Assembly (NCBI GenBank): GCA_020631335.1
Contig: JAHDHK010000008.1
Span: 1-32,393 of the forward strand
Direction of reading: 5' to 3'
Length of the DNA stretch: 32,393 nucleotides
From: Chromatiales bacterium
GTDB lineage: Bacteria > Pseudomonadota > Gammaproteobacteria > Granulosicoccales > Granulosicoccaceae
The translations under genes were made by a program, and so were the position numbers. This document shows positions 25,059 to 32,393 of this stretch, one piece after another. The notes below the pieces were generated by a model. The model saw nothing but the letters and a program-made list of their open reading frames with translations, was not told the DNA's origin and did no database searches. Numbering within the stretch: the stretch's first letter is position 1; each line of letters starts with the position of its first letter.

Positions 25059-25889
25059 ATGAAAGTACAAAAACTAACACCTGCGATCGGCGCTGAATTA
25101 CGCGATATAGATCTCAGAGAACTAACAGACAAAGCCGCCCGGGTGCAAATATACGAGGCGCTCATTGAACACCAGGTAATTTTCATTACCGGCCGGGAGA
25201 TCAGCCCGGCCATCCATTTATCTCTCGCACAGTCTCTGGGCGAACCACAACTGCCCAACCCCTTGTATCCACGGCACCCCGATTCCGAACACATAATGAT
25301 ACTGCGCAGTGGAGCTGGCAATCCGCCGGACACCGGTGGCTGGCATACCGATATGACATACAGGCAAAATCCACCGTTCGCCTGTTTACTGATCGCCAGA
25401 GAAGTACCCGATTGCGGGGGTGATACCCTGTGGCTATCATTGTGCAGCGCATGGGATTCTTTATCTTCAGGAGTCCAGTCGGAAATTGAAGAACTTCAGG
25501 CCGTTCACGATATGGGCGACTTCAGAAATAACTTCACCCTGCACGAAACCGACGCCGGCAGACTCAATGAAGCGCACCAGCAGTTTGGCAGTGCTATTCA
25601 TCCAATGGTAAAAACACACCCGGTATCCGGCCGACGATTCCTGTATATCAATGAAAGTTTTACCCAGCAGATAGTCGGCATGCGGGCCACCGAAAGCAGA
25701 CGCCTGCTCGACTATTTATTTCGACACATAGAACAGCCGGAAAACCAGGTCCGCTTCAGGTGGTCTGCCGGTACACTGGCAATCTGGGATAATCAATGCA
25801 CCTCCCACTACGCCACTGCGGACTACCTGCCACAATCGAGAGAGATGCATAGAATTACTGTATTAGATGATGCAAGAAAGACAGTATAG
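25059..25889 (+). CDS. TauD/TfdA-family Fe(II)/2-oxoglutarate dioxygenase
   Basis: 276 residues, the normal length for the family. The N-terminus LTPAIGAELRDIDLREL is the standard TauD opening. Metal ligands are H96 and D98 in WHTDMTY and H250 in CTSHYATADY; R265 in REMHRITV should bind the 2-oxoglutarate carboxylate. GGDTLWLSLCSAWDSLS matches the conserved GG.T...S...AY..L segment. Family members release sulfite from taurine, cleave aryl-oxyacetates or hydroxylate related acids; nothing here fixes the substrate. It is followed after 91 bp by a nitroreductase gene on the same strand, possibly co-transcribed. Confidence 0.92.
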   Translation: MKVQKLTPAIGAELRDIDLRELTDKAARVQIYEALIEHQVIFITGREISPAIHLSLAQSLGEPQLPNPLYPRHPDSEHIMILRSGAGNPPDTGGWHTDMTYRQNPPFACLLIAREVPDCGGDTLWLSLCSAWDSLSSGVQSEIEELQAVHDMGDFRNNFTLHETDAGRLNEAHQQFGSAIHPMVKTHPVSGRRFLYINESFTQQIVGMRATESRRLLDYLFRHIEQPENQVRFRWSAGTLAIWDNQCTSHYATADYLPQSREMHRITVLDDARKTV

Positions 25890-25980
25890 ATGCTGATGAC
25901 TGACACCCGCCTGCAACAATCAGCCGTGTTAATACCCGGCGCATCTCTGACCACTACTACTATATACGAAGCGGCTGAAC

Positions 25981-26814
25981 ATGACTCATAAGCCAACAGC
26001 ACTGCAGCAGTCTTTGACTGAAAGATATAAAAATGTGCCGGCGCTTCCTTCTGAAAGCAACCCCGCACTTGAACTTATGGCTGCACGCGGATCGTGTCGG
26101 CAATTTCTAAACAAACCGGTAAATGACGCGCTGATAGACATGTTGTGTGCAGTAGCATTGGCATCACCCACCAAGAGTGATTTGCAGCAACGCGACATCC
26201 TGATTGTTAAAGACAGCAACCTGCGCAACAAAATAGAAGCCTTGCTCGGTAAAGACAGCTGGACAGCCGATGCGCCGGTAATGCTAGTTTTTCTGGGTAA
26301 TAATAGACGGCAGCGGCAACTGAGCGAGTGGAGCGTTAAACCGTTTCCAAACGACCACCTCGATGCATTCTTTAACGCTGCAGTCGATGCAGGCATTGCC
26401 ATGTCTGCGTTTGTAACCGCTGCGGAAACAGTTGAACTGGGTTGTTGTCCGATCAGTCAGATACGCAACCACTGCGAAGCCATTAGCACTCTGCTTCATT
26501 TACCTGACCATGTATTTCTGATTGCCGGGCTGGCAATCGGCTGGCCCGCGCAACCACCGGAAATCAGCCCGAGGCTGCCGCTATCAGTCACCGTGCACCA
26601 CAATCAATTCAGTGAAGCAGCAGTCAAACCGGAAGTTGAGGCCTATGACCTCTATCGCAATACTCGACAACCTTACGCACAACAACGCAACGTAGCGCAG
26701 TTCGGCACCTCAGGAACATACGGCTGGTCGGAGGACAAGGCAAGACAATACGCACAACCGCAGCGAACCGACTTCGGATCATTTATCCGTAACAAGGGGT
26801 TCATACTGGATTAG
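25981..26814 (+). CDS. Nitroreductase-family FMN oxidoreductase (NfsA/Frp-like)
   Basis: 277 residues. The FMN phosphate-binding motif MAARGSCRQF appears at about 34-43, and ALASPTKSDLQQRDILIVKD corresponds to the A.SPTs.N.Q...i.V segment of the NfsA/Frp group. AAVDAGIAMSAFVTAAETVELGCCPI forms the conserved core helix, and IAGLAIGWPAQPPEISPRLPL is diagnostic for NfsA-type enzymes. The C-terminal extension with paired arginines (about 235-277) also fits that group. Such proteins transfer electrons from NADPH to flavins, quinones or nitro compounds. It may supply reduced flavin or act on the product of the neighbouring dioxygenase; this is speculative. Confidence 0.9.
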   Translation: MTHKPTALQQSLTERYKNVPALPSESNPALELMAARGSCRQFLNKPVNDALIDMLCAVALASPTKSDLQQRDILIVKDSNLRNKIEALLGKDSWTADAPVMLVFLGNNRRQRQLSEWSVKPFPNDHLDAFFNAAVDAGIAMSAFVTAAETVELGCCPISQIRNHCEAISTLLHLPDHVFLIAGLAIGWPAQPPEISPRLPLSVTVHHNQFSEAAVKPEVEAYDLYRNTRQPYAQQRNVAQFGTSGTYGWSEDKARQYAQPQRTDFGSFIRNKGFILD

Positions 26815-26924
26815 ATACCGCCTGTGCGTAGTATGTAACGCAGCATCTAACACGCAATATTAGTAAAAAGGCAGCGCTGGCCGCGCTACTGGCACAGTCC
26901 GTCAACCCGATGCATAAGTGTGTA

Positions 26925-27848
26925 TTATGCTCGAGCGGATTTTATCGTAAAGCGATTACACAGATCGGCCAGCCATAACTCAAACGGATTACCCCAGTCA
27001 CGACGCAAGGTCAGAATCGCCGGTGCCGGTGGCAACTTGAACTGTGAAGGCGTCCCTGCAGGCAGCAACCCGCGTGGATATCCGTTAACAGCAAAGGGTT
27101 CCTTCAGGGTCGTAAACAGTGCGTTACAGTCGGCGGCAAGGGTGAGCGCGGCATTAAAGTTGGGGGCATAGCAAAGCACCTGACGGCTTACCTTAAGGTC
27201 TTTGACTCTGGTTTCGATCGGACCATTGGACTCACCGGGCTGGCCGACCACGATGTGCCGGGCGTTCTTCCATGTCACCATACTTTGACTTTTGAGGTAG
27301 GGGTGCTTCTTCGGCGCAAACACACACCACGAGAGCTCTGCCACCTTACGCACCTGCAGGTTGGCAGACGCTTTTTCGGAGCCGAACCCGAAACCGATAT
27401 CGGCCTGCATAGAAGCTACAGCCTCTCGAATAGCCGGCGTTTCGATAAAATCTACCGTCATACCCGGTCCAGCCTTAGCAATTGCAGCAACCAGCGGAGT
27501 CAACAGCGGAACGCAGATATCCCGCGTGGCGATTCGAATGGTACGTGTGCTGGAAACCGGATCGAAAGGCACGAACCCGTCAAACAGATTTGCCAGTGCA
27601 TTTGATACCTGCAGCACCTGAGGTAACAGAGACTCGGCGAACGGTGTTAGTGTCATTGCCCAGCCATCTCGCACCAGCAGCGGATCGTGAAAATGCTCAC
27701 GCAGTCTTGACAGGCTGTGAGACATAGCCGATTGCGTTCGCCCGACAGATTCTCCGGCAACAGATACAGAAGCATGCGTGAGCAGCGCATGCAGGGCCGT
27801 CAGCAGATTTAAATCCAGACGGGCCAGATTTACATTATTTTCATTCAT
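26925..27848 (-). CDS. LysR-family transcriptional regulator
   Basis: 307 residues from ATG 27848 (MNENNVNLARLDLNLL); an ATG at 27878 would add 10 residues unlike LysR proteins. The winged helix-turn-helix (about 12-70) reads LNLLTALHALLTHASVSVAGE and then RTQSAMSHSLSRLREHFHDPLLVR, the LysR hallmark. The effector-binding domain begins at TRTIRIATRDI (about 100). It is transcribed away from the exported-protein operon starting at 27924, the classic arrangement in which a LysR protein controls the divergent operon. The ligand is unknown. The 75 bp between the two starts must contain both promoters. Confidence 0.93.
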   Translation of the reverse strand: MNENNVNLARLDLNLLTALHALLTHASVSVAGESVGRTQSAMSHSLSRLREHFHDPLLVRDGWAMTLTPFAESLLPQVLQVSNALANLFDGFVPFDPVSSTRTIRIATRDICVPLLTPLVAAIAKAGPGMTVDFIETPAIREAVASMQADIGFGFGSEKASANLQVRKVAELSWCVFAPKKHPYLKSQSMVTWKNARHIVVGQPGESNGPIETRVKDLKVSRQVLCYAPNFNAALTLAADCNALFTTLKEPFAVNGYPRGLLPAGTPSQFKLPPAPAILTLRRDWGNPFELWLADLCNRFTIKSARA

Positions 27849-27923
27849 ACCATTATCATAAACATCAATTGGAATCATTTCATCAGCTTTGCAAAACTCC
27901 TGTCTCCCAACAGGAGAACAGCG

Positions 27924-28877
27924 ATGAAAAAATTTTCCGTGTTAACCCTTATTTCAGCTTTGGCTTGTGCCACTGAAACAGGTTTCTCTGCGACGGATAT
28001 GCCGGCGCTCGACGGCACCTGGATCAGCACAAGTTGTGAGCTACGCCCGCAGGCAGGTCCCGACGGTGTTAACCCCTGGCACCTCACAAGAAGCGTCATT
28101 TTCAACGGCGATCGAATAGATGCGCACTTCACCACTTTCGCAGATGCCAACTGCAGTACCCCTCTGGTAGAACTGAAGTTTGGCGGAGAGGTTCGTGTAC
28201 TGGGCGCATCCGATGTGGTCAGCGGTGCTAAAAACGTTGATCTGATTGTAAACGACTACCTCACTATCACACCTCGTAGGGATGGTTTCAGTGACTTCCT
28301 GAACTCGGCACAACCCGGTGCCTGTGGCAACGAGCGCTGGCAGACAGGTGTAGAACAGAACATTTATAAAACCGGCTGTTCTGTGATGGGCGTTGCCGCA
28401 GACACACCGTCCAACGAATTCGAGGTGCTCTATGTGGCATCGGGCTTATTGTACTTTGGCGCCCGACCGGTCAATGGTAAGCCGCTTGATACGCCGCAAA
28501 GCCGCCCGACTGCGTTGCAGGTACCGCTGCAGCTGGCTGGAGGTGGTATGACACGGCAGGTAGGTGCAGCAGATGTACGAGTTCCCACGCACGTCGAAAT
28601 AGTGAATTTCACTCAGGCGGACGGTGCTGATCCAGCAGAGGTGCGCGCTTTTTTTGAAGACATAACCATCCGTATGAACCAGAACGACACTCTGCTATAT
28701 CGCACCGTTGCGCAAGGTGAGGACGGTAATTGGCTGTGCATTAATTACTGGCTATCGCATGAAGCCATGAAGGAGCTAAACGCACAGGCGCAAAGCTGGA
28801 CTGAACTCACCTCAGAGATCAACAAAGTGGTCAAGCCAGGGTCCTTCAGACTAAGCAGCTATGCACTTAATCGATAA
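27924..28877 (+). CDS. Exported APCDD1-domain protein fused to a dimeric alpha/beta-barrel domain
   Basis: 317 residues with a strong ribosome-binding site (AGGAGA, 6 nt before ATG) and a signal peptide ending about FSA-TD (24). Residues about 27-205 match the APCDD1 domain known mainly from the animal Wnt inhibitor APCDD1: LDGTWISTSCELRP, WHLTRSVIF, FADANCSTPLVELKFGG, then CGNERWQTGVEQNIYKTGC, LYFGARPVNG and DTPQSRPTALQVPL. Several Cys (38, 77, 134, 152) could form disulfides. Residues about 220-317 (HVEIVNFTQ ... GNWLCINYWLSHEAMKEL) look like a ferredoxin-like barrel of the antibiotic-monooxygenase type. Predicted to be periplasmic or secreted. First gene of a three-gene operon divergent from the LysR gene. 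Confidence 0.78.
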   Translation: MKKFSVLTLISALACATETGFSATDMPALDGTWISTSCELRPQAGPDGVNPWHLTRSVIFNGDRIDAHFTTFADANCSTPLVELKFGGEVRVLGASDVVSGAKNVDLIVNDYLTITPRRDGFSDFLNSAQPGACGNERWQTGVEQNIYKTGCSVMGVAADTPSNEFEVLYVASGLLYFGARPVNGKPLDTPQSRPTALQVPLQLAGGGMTRQVGAADVRVPTHVEIVNFTQADGADPAEVRAFFEDITIRMNQNDTLLYRTVAQGEDGNWLCINYWLSHEAMKELNAQAQSWTELTSEINKVVKPGSFRLSSYALNR

Positions 28878-28913
28878 CCCCGTTGTTAACTGAATCAGGT
28901 ACAAGGCAGGTCT

Positions 28914-29455
28914 ATGAAAAACATCACATCTTTTACCATGGCACTACTCGCCATCACCACCCAGTCGGCACTGGCGAATGATCATTCGAGCGGTCTCACC
29001 GGTGCGCAAGTTGTCGCTACCAACACTTTCCAGGGAGAGCAAACCGACAATATAGAAACCGATGTTTCGGCATTCGGATTAGTCAACAATCAATTTTCTA
29101 CCGTAGGTAAAGATATCGAATTCCCTGATTTCATCACGTTATATTCGGTAGATATCAGCGCCGACAGTATTGCGTTCAGCTGGGGCAGCGGTGACTTCGC
29201 AAAACAGCTGTCCGGCCCGACTCCACAGGGTAATCACGATCGAAATTATTTTGTATTTAACCTGCCGGCCGGCAAACGCATAGCTGCTGTCACGCTGGAC
29301 AAAGAGGCATCATCATTGATCGAAGGCAGTGCCATGCCCACAGCAACGGTGCTCGCACCGAATCGAATCGAATCGTCACTGACTTTGCTGCGGGCGTTAT
29401 TCGCGGTAAAGGATTCAACCCGGTTTTTAAGATAACTGTTGAGGACAAACAATGA
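28914..29455 (+). pseudogene. Exported protein of unknown function, frameshifted near its 3' end at a pentanucleotide repeat
   Basis: The frame from ATG 28914 has a signal peptide ending SALA-ND (about residue 22) and stops at TAA 29435 (173 residues). Its last 20 residues look unnatural. The alternative frame after 29375 reads IVTDFAAGVIRGKGFNPVF and then KITVEDKQ, stopping at a TGA that overlaps the next gene's ATG by 4 bp. The switch point is a CGAAT repeat (three copies, 29359-29373). Removing one 5-bp copy joins the two frames as APNRIVTDF, giving a product of about 178 residues. So the gene is either frameshifted, slippage-variable, or affected by a read error. The protein, rich in Ser/Thr/Gln with SADSIAFSWGSGDFA and RNYFVFNLPAGK, is not one I recognise. 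Confidence 0.75.
29359..29375 (+). repeat. CGAAT pentanucleotide tandem repeat (3.4 copies)
   Basis: Three exact CGAAT units followed by CG. It lies exactly where the coding signal of the surrounding gene changes frame; two copies would keep the gene in frame, three break it. Short repeats of this kind are prone to slipped-strand mutation. Confidence 0.9.
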
Positions 29456-29925
29456 AACCTTCACTCATGATCAGTCTGCTGATCTGCAGTTTGATCAGCA
29501 GTGCGCCGGTATTGTCGGGCAACAGAGACTTCCTACCCTATACACGGGTAGCCACCGGAGTCAGTGCATGCATTGACATGGCAGTCAAAGCAAATGCCAA
29601 TGTAGCCATTGTTGTTATTGACCGTGCCGATCAGATTATTGCGTCAGCGCGAATGGATGATGTACTACCGGCCGCGTACGAGGGCGCCAACCTGAAGGCC
29701 TACAGTGCACTCAATTTCTTTCAGCCAAGCGGAGACATCGCCCCCGTTATGGAAGCATTCCCGGCGTTCAGAAAGATCCCGCGCATAGTCACTATACCCG
29801 GTGGCCACCCGGTATTTTCATCCAACAAAATGTTAATAGGTGCTGTGGGCGTTGCCGGCTTTCCAGACGCACAACAAGACGCAGCCTGCGCCTTACTTGC
29901 TGCCACAACGATGCAAAAGCAGTAG
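29452..29925 (+). CDS. Exported HbpS/GlcG-family (DUF336) protein
   Basis: 157 residues with a signal peptide ending about VLSG-NRD (23). The HbpS/GlcG pattern is clear: an N-terminal helix CIDMAVKANANVAIVVIDRADQ, then SARMDDVLPAAYEGANLKAYSALNF, GGHPVFSSNKMLIGAVGVAGF and the final helix QQDAACALLAATT. Family members bind haem or cobalamin-like ligands extracellularly (HbpS) or occur in glycolate and other catabolic loci (GlcG). The start codon overlaps the restored stop of the upstream gene, which indicates translational coupling in the unbroken state. It ends the operon; a strong hairpin follows. Confidence 0.87.
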   Translation: MKPSLMISLLICSLISSAPVLSGNRDFLPYTRVATGVSACIDMAVKANANVAIVVIDRADQIIASARMDDVLPAAYEGANLKAYSALNFFQPSGDIAPVMEAFPAFRKIPRIVTIPGGHPVFSSNKMLIGAVGVAGFPDAQQDAACALLAATTMQKQ

Positions 29926-29974
29926 TCACGAAAGCCACTCAAATTGGAGTGGGAATTCACAGACAAAACAGTGC

Positions 29975-30000
29975 GCGCTGCCGGCCGTGGCCGGCAGCGC
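29975..30000 (-). terminator. Strong GC-rich hairpin, probable bidirectional terminator
   Basis: GCGCTGCCGGC and GCCGGCAGCGC form a perfect 11-bp stem (12 with the inner C-G) around a 4-nt loop between convergent genes. On the minus strand GCACTGTTTTG follows, giving a short T-run for the gene at 30033-30707. On the plus strand no T-run follows, but the stem may still stop or protect the exported-protein operon transcript. Confidence 0.65.
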
Positions 30001-30032
30001 ATGAGTGTTCGACAGCGCACACCCCGGAGGTA

Positions 30033-30707
30033 TCACTCGATGATCAGGTCGTATTCTATGTCTTGTGCCATTTTTCCATAAGCACCGTTTTCACGTCCAT
30101 ATACAGCTCGAAACACCAGTCGATGCGTCCCTCTTTCCAGCGGTTTTAGCATGACCCAGTAGCCATCCGTTGCAGAGGGAAACAACACCGGCGGGTTATA
30201 TTCGCGCGGTACCGCACCCAGCACATCAAAGCAGTCACCGGAGGCTATACGGGTAGACGCAGGATTCCACGCCGAGACACCATTCAGCTCCACGAATATA
30301 TCGAGCAATTGATCATTGTTAAGCGCTGCAAGTGTTTTGGCGCTTTCACACGTGAATGTCGACGCTTCATACCGGGGAAAGTAAACCATATTGATCACCG
30401 GGAAAAACAGGTGCCTGCCGTATGGAATGGTACATTTCCGCCTGATGGTCGATGACCCGTAGCCACCGGCCAGATACCAGACATCACCGGACTGACCCAC
30501 ATCACAATGCTCACCGCTGGTGTCCCTGACGGGACTCAGTTCGGGCGGCATGGTAAAAGTCCATTGCCACCAGCGGTTTACATATTCTGCAACCGGTTTA
30601 CCGTCAACGTATTCATCGATCGAAACGGTGGCACTGGTGAAATCGGGGCTGGCACCTGTACAGGTACAAAAAGCTAATACGGCAACTGCGGTGAGTAATC
30701 TGTTCAT
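30033..30707 (-). CDS. Exported protein of unknown function (WWQW-type conserved hypothetical)
   Basis: 224 residues from ATG 30707, chosen because MNRLLTAVAVLAFCTCTGA is a clear signal peptide; the frame stays open 60 residues further upstream, but that part is Cys/Arg-rich and unlike coding sequence. Mature residues contain NRWWQWTFTMPPELSP, DTSGEHCDVGQSGDVWYLAGG and CTIPYGRHLFFPVINM. This succession of Trp-rich segment, Cys and FFP..N is something I have seen in uncharacterised bacterial exported proteins, with no function known to me. Five Cys in the mature part (in EHCDV, RKCTI, FTCES, GDCFD and near the signal end) suggest disulfides. The C-terminus (THRLVFRAVYG ... DIEYDLIIE) looks like a beta-sandwich. 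Confidence 0.75.
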   Translation of the reverse strand: MNRLLTAVAVLAFCTCTGASPDFTSATVSIDEYVDGKPVAEYVNRWWQWTFTMPPELSPVRDTSGEHCDVGQSGDVWYLAGGYGSSTIRRKCTIPYGRHLFFPVINMVYFPRYEASTFTCESAKTLAALNNDQLLDIFVELNGVSAWNPASTRIASGDCFDVLGAVPREYNPPVLFPSATDGYWVMLKPLERGTHRLVFRAVYGRENGAYGKMAQDIEYDLIIE

Positions 30708-31058
30708 TCCCAATACTTCGCACAACGGAATCAGCGATATCGACAACCGACCGCGCGGCTTTAACCACGAGCAGCAATTCCAATGACACAACCGACGAAA
30801 ATGGCACTGCGCTGGTGAACACAGTAAACTCAAACGCAGGTTTAACAAACACCTCACAGCCGGTGTTACACCGGCAATGGCTGACAACCAGCTATTCTTC
30901 GCCTCTTACTTGTTTCTCTCACACAAACCTTCCGGGTGCCCTGCTGTTGACACCACATTTCAGATCGCCATCAACGCCATTTGCGTGGATCAATAGCCAG
31001 CCACACACTGTCGACAGCACATCTGCGGCGCACCGTCTCGGGACAATAATAAATTTCT
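30708..31058. other. Divergent intergenic region
   Basis: 351 bp between the starts of the WWQW-type protein gene (-) and the flavoprotein gene (+). No gene is supported apart from the doubtful upstream extension of the minus-strand frame to 30887. A short perfect inverted repeat at 30859-30875 is listed separately. No clear -35/-10 pair was found for either gene. Confidence 0.5.
30859..30875. promoter_or_regulatory. 17-bp perfect inverted repeat in a divergent promoter region
   Basis: GCCGGTGT and ACACCGGC flank a single T. The very short centre favours a protein-binding palindrome over an RNA hairpin. It lies about 150 bp upstream of the minus-strand gene and 185 bp upstream of the plus-strand gene, so it could serve either promoter. 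Confidence 0.3.
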
Positions 31059-32249
31059 ATGTCTGAACACTATGATGTATTGATTCTGGGTGGTGGCGCT
31101 GCCGGACTGATGACTGCCTGGCAGGCTGGTCTGCGCGGCAAAACGGTTCGAGTGCTGGAACGCAGCAACAAGGCCGGTCGCAAGATTCTGATGTCCGGCG
31201 GCGGGCGCTGCAACTTTACCAACCTGCATGTCAGTGCCGGGAACTTCCTGTGCAGTAACCCGCACTTTGTGAAATCTGCCCTCACCCGCTATACGGCGTG
31301 GGACTTCATAGGCAAAGTCATTGAACACGAAGTGCCGTATCACGAGCGTAAACACGGCCAGCTGTTTTGCGACAACAAGGCAAAAGACATTCTGAACCTG
31401 TTACTGGATGAATGTGCACAAGTGAGTGCGCAGGTATCAACACAATGTGAGATCACAGGTATTGAACATCAAAACAGCCAATTCCACGTGACCACCAGCC
31501 AGGGCTTGTTAACAGCAACTGCACTGGTAGTGGCCACCGGCGGGCTATCCATCCCCAGTATGGGTACCACACCGTTCGGCTATGAGATTGCAAAACAATT
31601 CGGTATGCGCGTACAACCCCTGCGGGCGAGCCTGGTGCCCTACACGTTTGACGGGCAACTCAAAGAGATGTTTTCCCGGTTATCCGGCAATGCCATAGAT
31701 ACGCAGATTTCATTCGGTAACACTGCGTTTAATGAAGCCCTGTTGTTTACACACAGAGGCCTGAGCGGGCCGGTGGTTTTACAGATTTCGAATTACTGGA
31801 CACCCGGACAATCCATTGAAGTCAACCTGCTTCCCGATCTCGATGCGCAGGCACTACTGAACGACGCCAAAACCGACTCGCCAAAAAGCCTAGTCAGAAC
31901 CGTATTATCGCGCCACCTGCCAAAAAACCTGGTACTGGAACTCGAAGCCCTTTGGTGGCCGGACCATAAAGACACCACGCTTGCCAACCTGAGCAAAGCG
32001 GCCATAACGGACATCGCCAGTAATCTTAACCATTGGCAGATCGTTCCCGCCGGTACCGAGGGTTATAAAACCGCGGAGGTTACGCTTGGAGGTGTCCACA
32101 CCGACGATCTCTCATCCAGAACGATGGAATCGAAAACGCAACCCGGCCTCTACTTTGTAGGAGAAGTGGTCGATGTGACCGGCCACCTGGGCGGGTTTAA
32201 TTTTCAATGGGCGTGGTCTTCGGGCTTTGCCTGTGCTGAATCACTATAA
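31059..32249 (+). CDS. BaiN/HI0933-family NAD(P)/FAD-dependent oxidoreductase
   Basis: 396 residues, the family's usual length. The FAD-binding motif DVLILGGGAAGLMTAWQAG lies at residues 6-24 and continues to the typical NKAGRKILMSGGGRCNFTN (about 42-60). Later hallmarks are ALVVATGGLSIPSMGTTPFGYEIAKQFG, FTHRGLSGPVVLQIS, TAEVTLGGVHTDD and the C-terminal GEVVDVTGHLGGFNFQWAWSSG, which closes the flavin site. The family is widespread and poorly defined; the gut homologue BaiN was reported to act in bile-acid dehydroxylation, and no role in this organism can be deduced. The gene seems to be a single transcription unit. Confidence 0.95.
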   Translation: MSEHYDVLILGGGAAGLMTAWQAGLRGKTVRVLERSNKAGRKILMSGGGRCNFTNLHVSAGNFLCSNPHFVKSALTRYTAWDFIGKVIEHEVPYHERKHGQLFCDNKAKDILNLLLDECAQVSAQVSTQCEITGIEHQNSQFHVTTSQGLLTATALVVATGGLSIPSMGTTPFGYEIAKQFGMRVQPLRASLVPYTFDGQLKEMFSRLSGNAIDTQISFGNTAFNEALLFTHRGLSGPVVLQISNYWTPGQSIEVNLLPDLDAQALLNDAKTDSPKSLVRTVLSRHLPKNLVLELEALWWPDHKDTTLANLSKAAITDIASNLNHWQIVPAGTEGYKTAEVTLGGVHTDDLSSRTMESKTQPGLYFVGEVVDVTGHLGGFNFQWAWSSGFACAESL

Positions 32250-32337
32250 AAAGAGCTGAATCATAATAAATCGACAAACGCTTGTTTGACTGCCGCAAAA
32301 GCGCGGTATTGTGTTGGCGCTACCGGGTTTAAAGCGT

Positions 32338-32365
32338 TTGCAACACACACATTGGTATTTATAAC
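32338..32365 (+). promoter_or_regulatory. Sigma70-type promoter for a gene beyond the right edge
   Basis: TTGCAA (32338-32343) and TATAAC (32360-32365) are separated by 16 bp. An AAGGA ribosome-binding sequence follows near 32377-32382, and the window ends about 11 nt later with no ATG. The start codon of the next plus-strand gene probably lies just outside the window. Confidence 0.45.
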
Positions 32366-32393
32366 GTTTGATTTATAAGGACTAACCCATAAC

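Noticed and set aside
30708-30887. 60-residue N-terminal extension of the WWQW-type protein
   Set aside because: The extension is Cys/Arg/Leu-rich and precedes a perfectly normal signal peptide starting at 30707.
1-32393. CRISPR arrays, tRNA/rRNA genes, insertion sequences
   Set aside because: No regularly spaced repeats, cloverleaf-like segments, transposase motifs or terminal inverted repeats were noticed on either strand.

Overview
The window looks like a chromosomal segment of a marine-type gammaproteobacterium. This is an inference from the mix of catabolic gene families and a type IV pilin with a gammaproteobacterial leader/helix; no rRNA, tRNA or other taxonomic marker is present. Coding density is high. 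I see no insertion sequence, phage gene, CRISPR array, tRNA or origin.

Layout: 1-1816 (-) is the N-terminal three quarters of a dimethylglycine/sarcosine dehydrogenase-like flavoprotein that runs off the left edge, possibly preceded by a small coupled ORF. 2032-3810 (+) is an SLC13/DASS permease with RCK_C domains. A minus-strand run follows, 8605 down to 3834: an SDR dehydrogenase, an old-yellow-enzyme family reductase, an MFS transporter and a phytanoyl-CoA-dioxygenase-like hydroxylase.

The centre (9170-17865, +, perhaps extending to 18335) is the most interesting part. It is a tightly coupled operon in which most junctions overlap by 4 bp. It encodes a degenerate acylphosphatase-like protein, a stand-alone Rieske [2Fe-2S] protein, a Rieske-oxygenase catalytic subunit that has lost its own Rieske cluster site, a GST-like protein and an 8-oxoguanine-deaminase-like amidohydrolase. 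A complete BMP-family (purine/nucleoside type) ABC importer follows. The split oxygenase plus GST resembles the caffeine/7-methylxanthine N-demethylase NdmC/NdmD/NdmE, so I propose an uncharacterised purine or methylpurine import and oxidation system. No reductase is encoded nearby.

From 18437 on there are shorter units: an orphan pilin (-); a 508-residue fusion of a HisA-like barrel lacking its catalytic residues to a CmoM-like methyltransferase (-); a membrane-anchored patatin (+); an NlpC/P60-like lipoprotein (-); a small membrane protein (-); a TauD-like dioxygenase and a nitroreductase (+). A LysR regulator (-) is divergent from a three-gene operon of exported proteins (27924-29925): an APCDD1-domain protein fused to a ferredoxin-like barrel, an unknown protein broken by a pentanucleotide-repeat frameshift, and an HbpS/GlcG-like protein. 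The window ends with an unknown exported protein (-), a BaiN/HI0933-family flavoprotein (+) and a good promoter for a gene just beyond the right edge.
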